DNA of 10,870 bases from Cryptobacterium sp. CAG:338 (GTDB lineage: Bacteria > Actinomycetota > Coriobacteriia > Coriobacteriales > Eggerthellaceae): NCBI GenBank assembly GCA_000435475.1, contig FR896038.1, positions 1 to 10,870 on the forward strand. The letters are read 5' to 3'. Of this stretch, positions 10,061 to 10,870 are shown piece by piece (the stretch's first letter is position 1; each line of letters starts with the position of its first letter). The position numbers were made by a program, and so were the translations under genes. A model generated the notes under the pieces. That model was not told the DNA's origin, ran no database searches, and worked only from the letters and a program-made list of their open reading frames with translations.

Positions 10061-10192
10061 GGAACCGAGCTTCCGCAAACTGGCGACAGCAGAATCATGC
10101 CGCTTCTTGCTGGCGCATTTGGATTGCTGGGATTGTGGGCACTTGTGATGGGCGGAATTGCTTATCGACGCTTTAGAGATATCAAGAAGTAG
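5297..10192 (+). CDS. SpaA-like/prealbumin-repeat LPXTG surface protein, C-proximal fragment of the same adhesin
   Basis: This is the C-terminal half of the giant adhesin, ending at TAG 10190-10192. The first usable start (GTG 5297) lies inside a domain with no ribosome binding site, so this is a continuation and not an independent gene. It carries the second half of one SpaA-like module plus twelve more, beginning near 5630, 6032, 6395, 6755, 7151, 7508, 7871, 8216, 8573, 8912, 9371 and 9707. Each has a hydrophobic-x-Lys first strand, most have a 'L.GA.F' second strand, and each has a Glu after a Y-T-L/I-x type strand, often within E-T-K-A-P-D-G-Y. An Asn or Asp strand ends most modules. These are family hallmarks of Gram-positive pilin/adhesin stalks with isopeptide bonds. 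The C-terminus is LPQTG, a membrane-spanning stretch and RRFRDIKK, so a class of sortase should anchor it to the wall. A terminator follows directly. Ligand unknown. Confidence 0.88.
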   Translation: MGAGFPWTLLSGGTKEEVMVEANEMRGEASGYIVGLPEGDYKVVETGDVPNGYAIAPEVYFKINANGTATFEGAYIDGEKVTTNVQDVVIDTENGVHAIELTAEDPVLRGHLQLTKYVSDDGTADGANRSALAGATFSLYRQGESGVDQLVAEGLTSNAQGVVTTVNSNVEVTEEFAAAYDNKYGQLRDGLPEGTYYFVEISTTSGAVLPSGDAAKSPTLTITQDNHYDYTEQVVSRTMENEKFNATVILHKYDTADNAGIEGINFTLSYTPEGSTTASSRTVTTGAGGELKLENLEKGSYILTEQSNSGYANSGFGASFTIGNEDDDQTFDIKNVSDGAGIDFKVTSGEGDYTDGTGIPNVRSEGQVTLNKSGNNTAIDATFDLQMKTEDGSWSTVVPGLETANKYELTWDKDGLTATATDAGDENRGVLVVTGLTWNTYRFVETATAPGYLPDNTNGDITSSEFTIGRTTQNMATSVTVQNSQTELRINKQSPTGEILNGAKFTVTPVGDSTFADPTVLGSAYQNGVITLTTADTGIATLKGQLVVGGTYEIYEVAGPSGYNPIDAKFRVHVENDGYLTVVDDQGKEVQLPDGYKRTNIDGTGTEAFSFVATNEPMAIKLTKTSAAENHLYLEGAEFRLTGQVMNDGNTVHTYTTNKDGIIEITDGLMGGVKYTLTENVVPAGYIAMDSLYFKMDDRGEIVVTDIDGNPLDQEDWPAGWGVKDDKISFTAADEPTRLTIEKVDGGNNEKKLSGAEFSVTPVEGSKFANGSTKTKVLTTDEEGTDSLVADLVVGSSYTIEETKAPDGYTKIDRSMTITVQENGSICIAEGTTAPSQFVISDDGTVQVFTGTVTNDPTELTLNKIDSTTNQALAGAKFELTGKFANGSTSQTLDAATDSTVQLDKALLIADGKTQYTLTETGAPGGYECIQQSLVFTVSEAGVITPVDASAAQAAGWSVGKDGISVTAADKPIEIDLVKLGTDSGTKELTGSEFLVKPVEGSSFANASKEENENGIVVTPENIGTKLDIKLKVGNAYTIEETLAPTGYETIIGTLTFAINDDGTLVKESGSDAWTISENGGVAVITATDKPIEVVLAKTSSANEQLALTGAVFELYRGASAAEGDFVEQVSTGTDGTIALENLVGGETYTLREVTAPAGYELLPDVTFTVKTDGTVTLSENAPAGYTVTEGEDGVVTFTAADTPIEAQLVKTDEAGTPLAGAVFSIQGTFTGDYAQEREITLDPTGEDGITSIPVAALIANETYTIAELTAPDGYERAGSVKFTVAADGTITILSDDANAASSSNNTATGDTNTVSGDNSAMVNNGGASAVAGTNGTGTFAASSKGTMAVITATNHPVEITITKTDGAQGLLPGAEFTATSTDGTGGATGSVHSVTAVTGEDGVAVLSGLIAGKEYTLAETKAPAGYELLTDTLTFTVQPDGTIDAGLLPPAAFSIGITKDAVSVTDNPLEVSLVKQASNGAPLAGAEFTVEGEFPDGQTSKTFTSDESGIVFNQLQLTGSAEGTCYSVTETKAPDGYAQPEGSLNLLVYEDGSVQIAESSSADMKQYASVAFTSGTAVVTLNNEPLPGTELPQTGDSRIMPLLAGAFGLLGLWALVMGGIAYRRFRDIKK
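9179..9333 (+). other. Ser/Asn/Thr/Gly-rich insert in the SpaA-like module that starts at 8912
   Basis: About 50 residues, dominated by Ser, Asn, Thr, Gly and Ala with no charged-hydrophobic alternation, interrupt the module just before its last strand (ITATNHP). The composition suggests a disordered surface loop, possibly glycosylated, but nothing in the window proves modification. Confidence 0.6.
10070..10189 (+). other. LPXTG cell-wall sorting signal (LPQTG)
   Basis: LPQTG is encoded at 10070-10084. It is followed by GDSRI, a hydrophobic segment of about 23 residues (about 10097-10165), and the basic tail RRFRDIKK just before the stop. This is the standard sorting signal: sortase cleaves between Thr and Gly and links the protein to the cell wall. 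The sortase gene is not in the window. Because no pilin motif or pilus-type sortase is visible, anchoring as a single wall-bound chain is the simpler reading. Confidence 0.95.
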
Positions 10193-10201
10193 CACATTAA
10201 A

Positions 10202-10240
10202 GATCCCAAGGTTCATCTGAATCTTGGGATCGTTTTTGTT
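10202..10240 (+). terminator. Rho-independent terminator of the adhesin gene
   Basis: Nine bases after the stop codon, 10202-10214 (gatcccaaggttc) pairs with 10219-10231 (gaatcttgggatc) around an ATCT loop, giving a 13 bp stem with one G-U pair. A T-rich tract (gtttttgttt) follows at once. This is a textbook intrinsic terminator, placed to end the adhesin transcript and insulate the downstream gene. Confidence 0.93.
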
Positions 10241-10302
10241 TCGACCATTTTAGCTTTCGCTTATTTGGGATCACTTTTGTTTCGGCTATTTCTGGTTTTC
10301 GC
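10224..10302 (+). repeat. Imperfect tandem direct repeat covering the terminator 3' arm
   Basis: Bases 10224-10260 and 10265-10302 are two copies of one unit with a 41 bp period. Shared blocks are ttgggatc, then tttttgtttcg against cttttgtttcg, then attt and tttcgc, with one single-base indel. The first copy includes the terminator's 3' arm and T tract. The second repeats ttgggatc and a T-rich tract but has no 5' arm of its own. It looks like a local duplication of the terminator tail that has since diverged. Confidence 0.75.
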
Positions 10303-10467
10303 ATATGAGTTAGTTCATAGACTGGTATTCGCTTTTTTAGTTTACGGATTTTACTCCCCCCTTGAAAATGAAAGAGAACGAGCCAACCAAGTTTGCATTG
10401 GCTTTGTGTCGAGTATTGGCTGCAAAGCGGAATTTAGCATCTCGATGGCTAGTTGTTTATAGGGAGA

Positions 10468-10476
10468 AGGAGAGGG
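10468..10476 (+). promoter_or_regulatory. Ribosome binding site for the HTH gene
   Basis: The purine-rich AGGAGAGGG lies 8 to 12 bases upstream of the ATG at 10485. It fixes that ATG as the start over the TTG at 10362 and the ATG at 10368, neither of which has a comparable site at the right distance. Confidence 0.7.
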
Positions 10477-10484
10477 ATGTTCAC

Positions 10485-10829
10485 ATGTGCTCGAAGAAAA
10501 ACAAGCATCTTCAAGCGCTTACCTTGTTTGAACGGGGGTATGGTTACAAGGCAACAGCCAGTGAACTCAATTTAAATACCGAAACGGTTCGAGAGTGGTT
10601 GTACACCTGGAAAGCACTTGGATCAGACCTGTACAAGCATCCAGAAAAGCGTCCGCATTCCTATTCGGCGGAAGTTAAATTGGCGGCAGTGAAGGATCAT
10701 CAAAAGGGCGTCCCAACTGTTGAGGTGATGAAGCGCTATCAAGTTGCGAATCGTCATCGAATCAAGGAATGGTGCAATTTGTATACGCACTATGGCGAGG
10801 CTGCCTTTGAGGATCGCCTGGATTCATAG
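10485..10829 (+). CDS. Helix-turn-helix protein resembling IS3-family OrfA (InsJ-like), short or truncated
   Basis: The product is 114 residues starting MCSKKNKHLQ. It contains two tandem helix-turn-helix units. Residues about 13-43 include YKATASELNLNTETVREWL. Residues about 63-108 include VPTVEVMKRYQVANRHRIKEW and the closing YGEAAFEDR. This double-HTH layout is typical of the DNA-binding OrfA of IS3/IS150-type transposons, which recognises the element's ends. OrfA proteins of this group are usually about 170 residues and finish with a coiled coil and a frameshift site into OrfB. Here a stop falls right after the second HTH and no A-rich slippery site is seen. It may be a decayed insertion sequence, an orphan OrfA, or a small DNA-binding protein of another role. 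It is separated from the adhesin by a strong terminator. Confidence 0.7.
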   Translation: MCSKKNKHLQALTLFERGYGYKATASELNLNTETVREWLYTWKALGSDLYKHPEKRPHSYSAEVKLAAVKDHQKGVPTVEVMKRYQVANRHRIKEWCNLYTHYGEAAFEDRLDS

Positions 10830-10843
10830 GTTGTATTTACTGC

Positions 10844-10855
10844 CGCCTTCGGGCG
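10844..10855. other. Small UUCG tetraloop hairpin downstream of the HTH gene
   Basis: The sequence cgcc-ttcg-ggcg forms a 4 bp GC stem closed by the very stable C(UUCG)G tetraloop, 14 bases after the stop. No T run follows within the window, so it is not a clear terminator. It could be part of a repeat cut off by the window edge. Confidence 0.4.
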
Positions 10856-10870
10856 CCTTCAAACCGACCG

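Larger units (their letters stand above)
10193..10484. other. Intergenic region between the adhesin and the HTH gene
   Basis: This gap of about 290 bases contains the terminator and its duplicated tail in the first 110 bases. AT-rich sequence follows, with a run of six C at 10356-10361. I see no RNA gene. TTGCAT at 10393 and TATTGG at 10414 are only 15 bases apart and are not a convincing promoter. The left end of an insertion element could lie here, but without a matching right end it cannot be placed. Confidence 0.5.

Noticed and set aside
10382..10402. Inverted repeat gccaa...ttggc as an operator
   Set aside because: Only five base pairs around an eleven-base loop, with no good promoter beside it; expected by chance.
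10265..10462. A 65-codon hydrophobic open frame
   Set aside because: It begins with TTG without a ribosome binding site, overlaps the T-rich direct repeat that explains its hydrophobic codons, and has no recognisable family.
10362..10484. N-terminal extension of the HTH protein from TTG 10362
   Set aside because: The extension has no HTH-family similarity that I recognise, and a good ribosome binding site sits before the ATG at 10485.

Overview
The window is almost entirely one giant, multi-module, sortase-anchored surface protein. The gene enters the window already open at base 1, so its start codon, signal peptide and head region lie upstream, and it ends at 10192. As sequenced it is broken into three reading-frame pieces: frame 1 to about 5035, frame 3 from about 5035 to 5305, and frame 2 to 10192. 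Each break behaves as the loss of one base in a short C or G run. Adding one base at each break joins the pieces into a single reading frame of about 3,400 codons inside the window.

Region 1 (1 to about 5160) holds eleven large Cna B-type modules. Each opens with a Lys-x-Trp (or Phe) motif, carries a Tyr-x-x-x-Glu motif after a 'LPKYD..G'-like turn, and ends with an Asn strand. Region 2 (about 5160 to 10060) holds thirteen smaller SpaA/prealbumin-like modules. Each has a first-strand Lys, and a Glu within or near a 'Y-T-L-x-E-x-x-A-P-x-G-Y' signature; nearly all have an Asn or Asp in the last strand. These residues suggest that most modules form an intramolecular Lys-Asn/Asp isopeptide bond, giving a long, rigid, protease-resistant stalk. 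The C-terminus (10070-10189) is a classical cell-wall sorting signal: LPQTG, a hydrophobic segment and an Arg/Lys-rich tail. No sortase is encoded here.

Region 3 (10193-10870) begins with a strong hairpin-plus-T-run terminator whose 3' half is imperfectly duplicated 41 bp downstream. An AT-rich gap follows, then a short helix-turn-helix gene (10485-10829) resembling the OrfA/InsJ-type protein of IS3-family elements. It is shorter than usual and no OrfB is visible, so it is probably an insertion-sequence remnant or the edge of one.

The LPxTG anchor and isopeptide modules indicate a Gram-positive bacterium. The very long mixed CnaB/SpaA architecture and moderate but swinging GC (about 58% in one hand-counted stretch, 37% in another) would fit a gut or oral Coriobacteriia (Actinobacteria) or a Firmicute. 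This is inference and the window cannot settle it.
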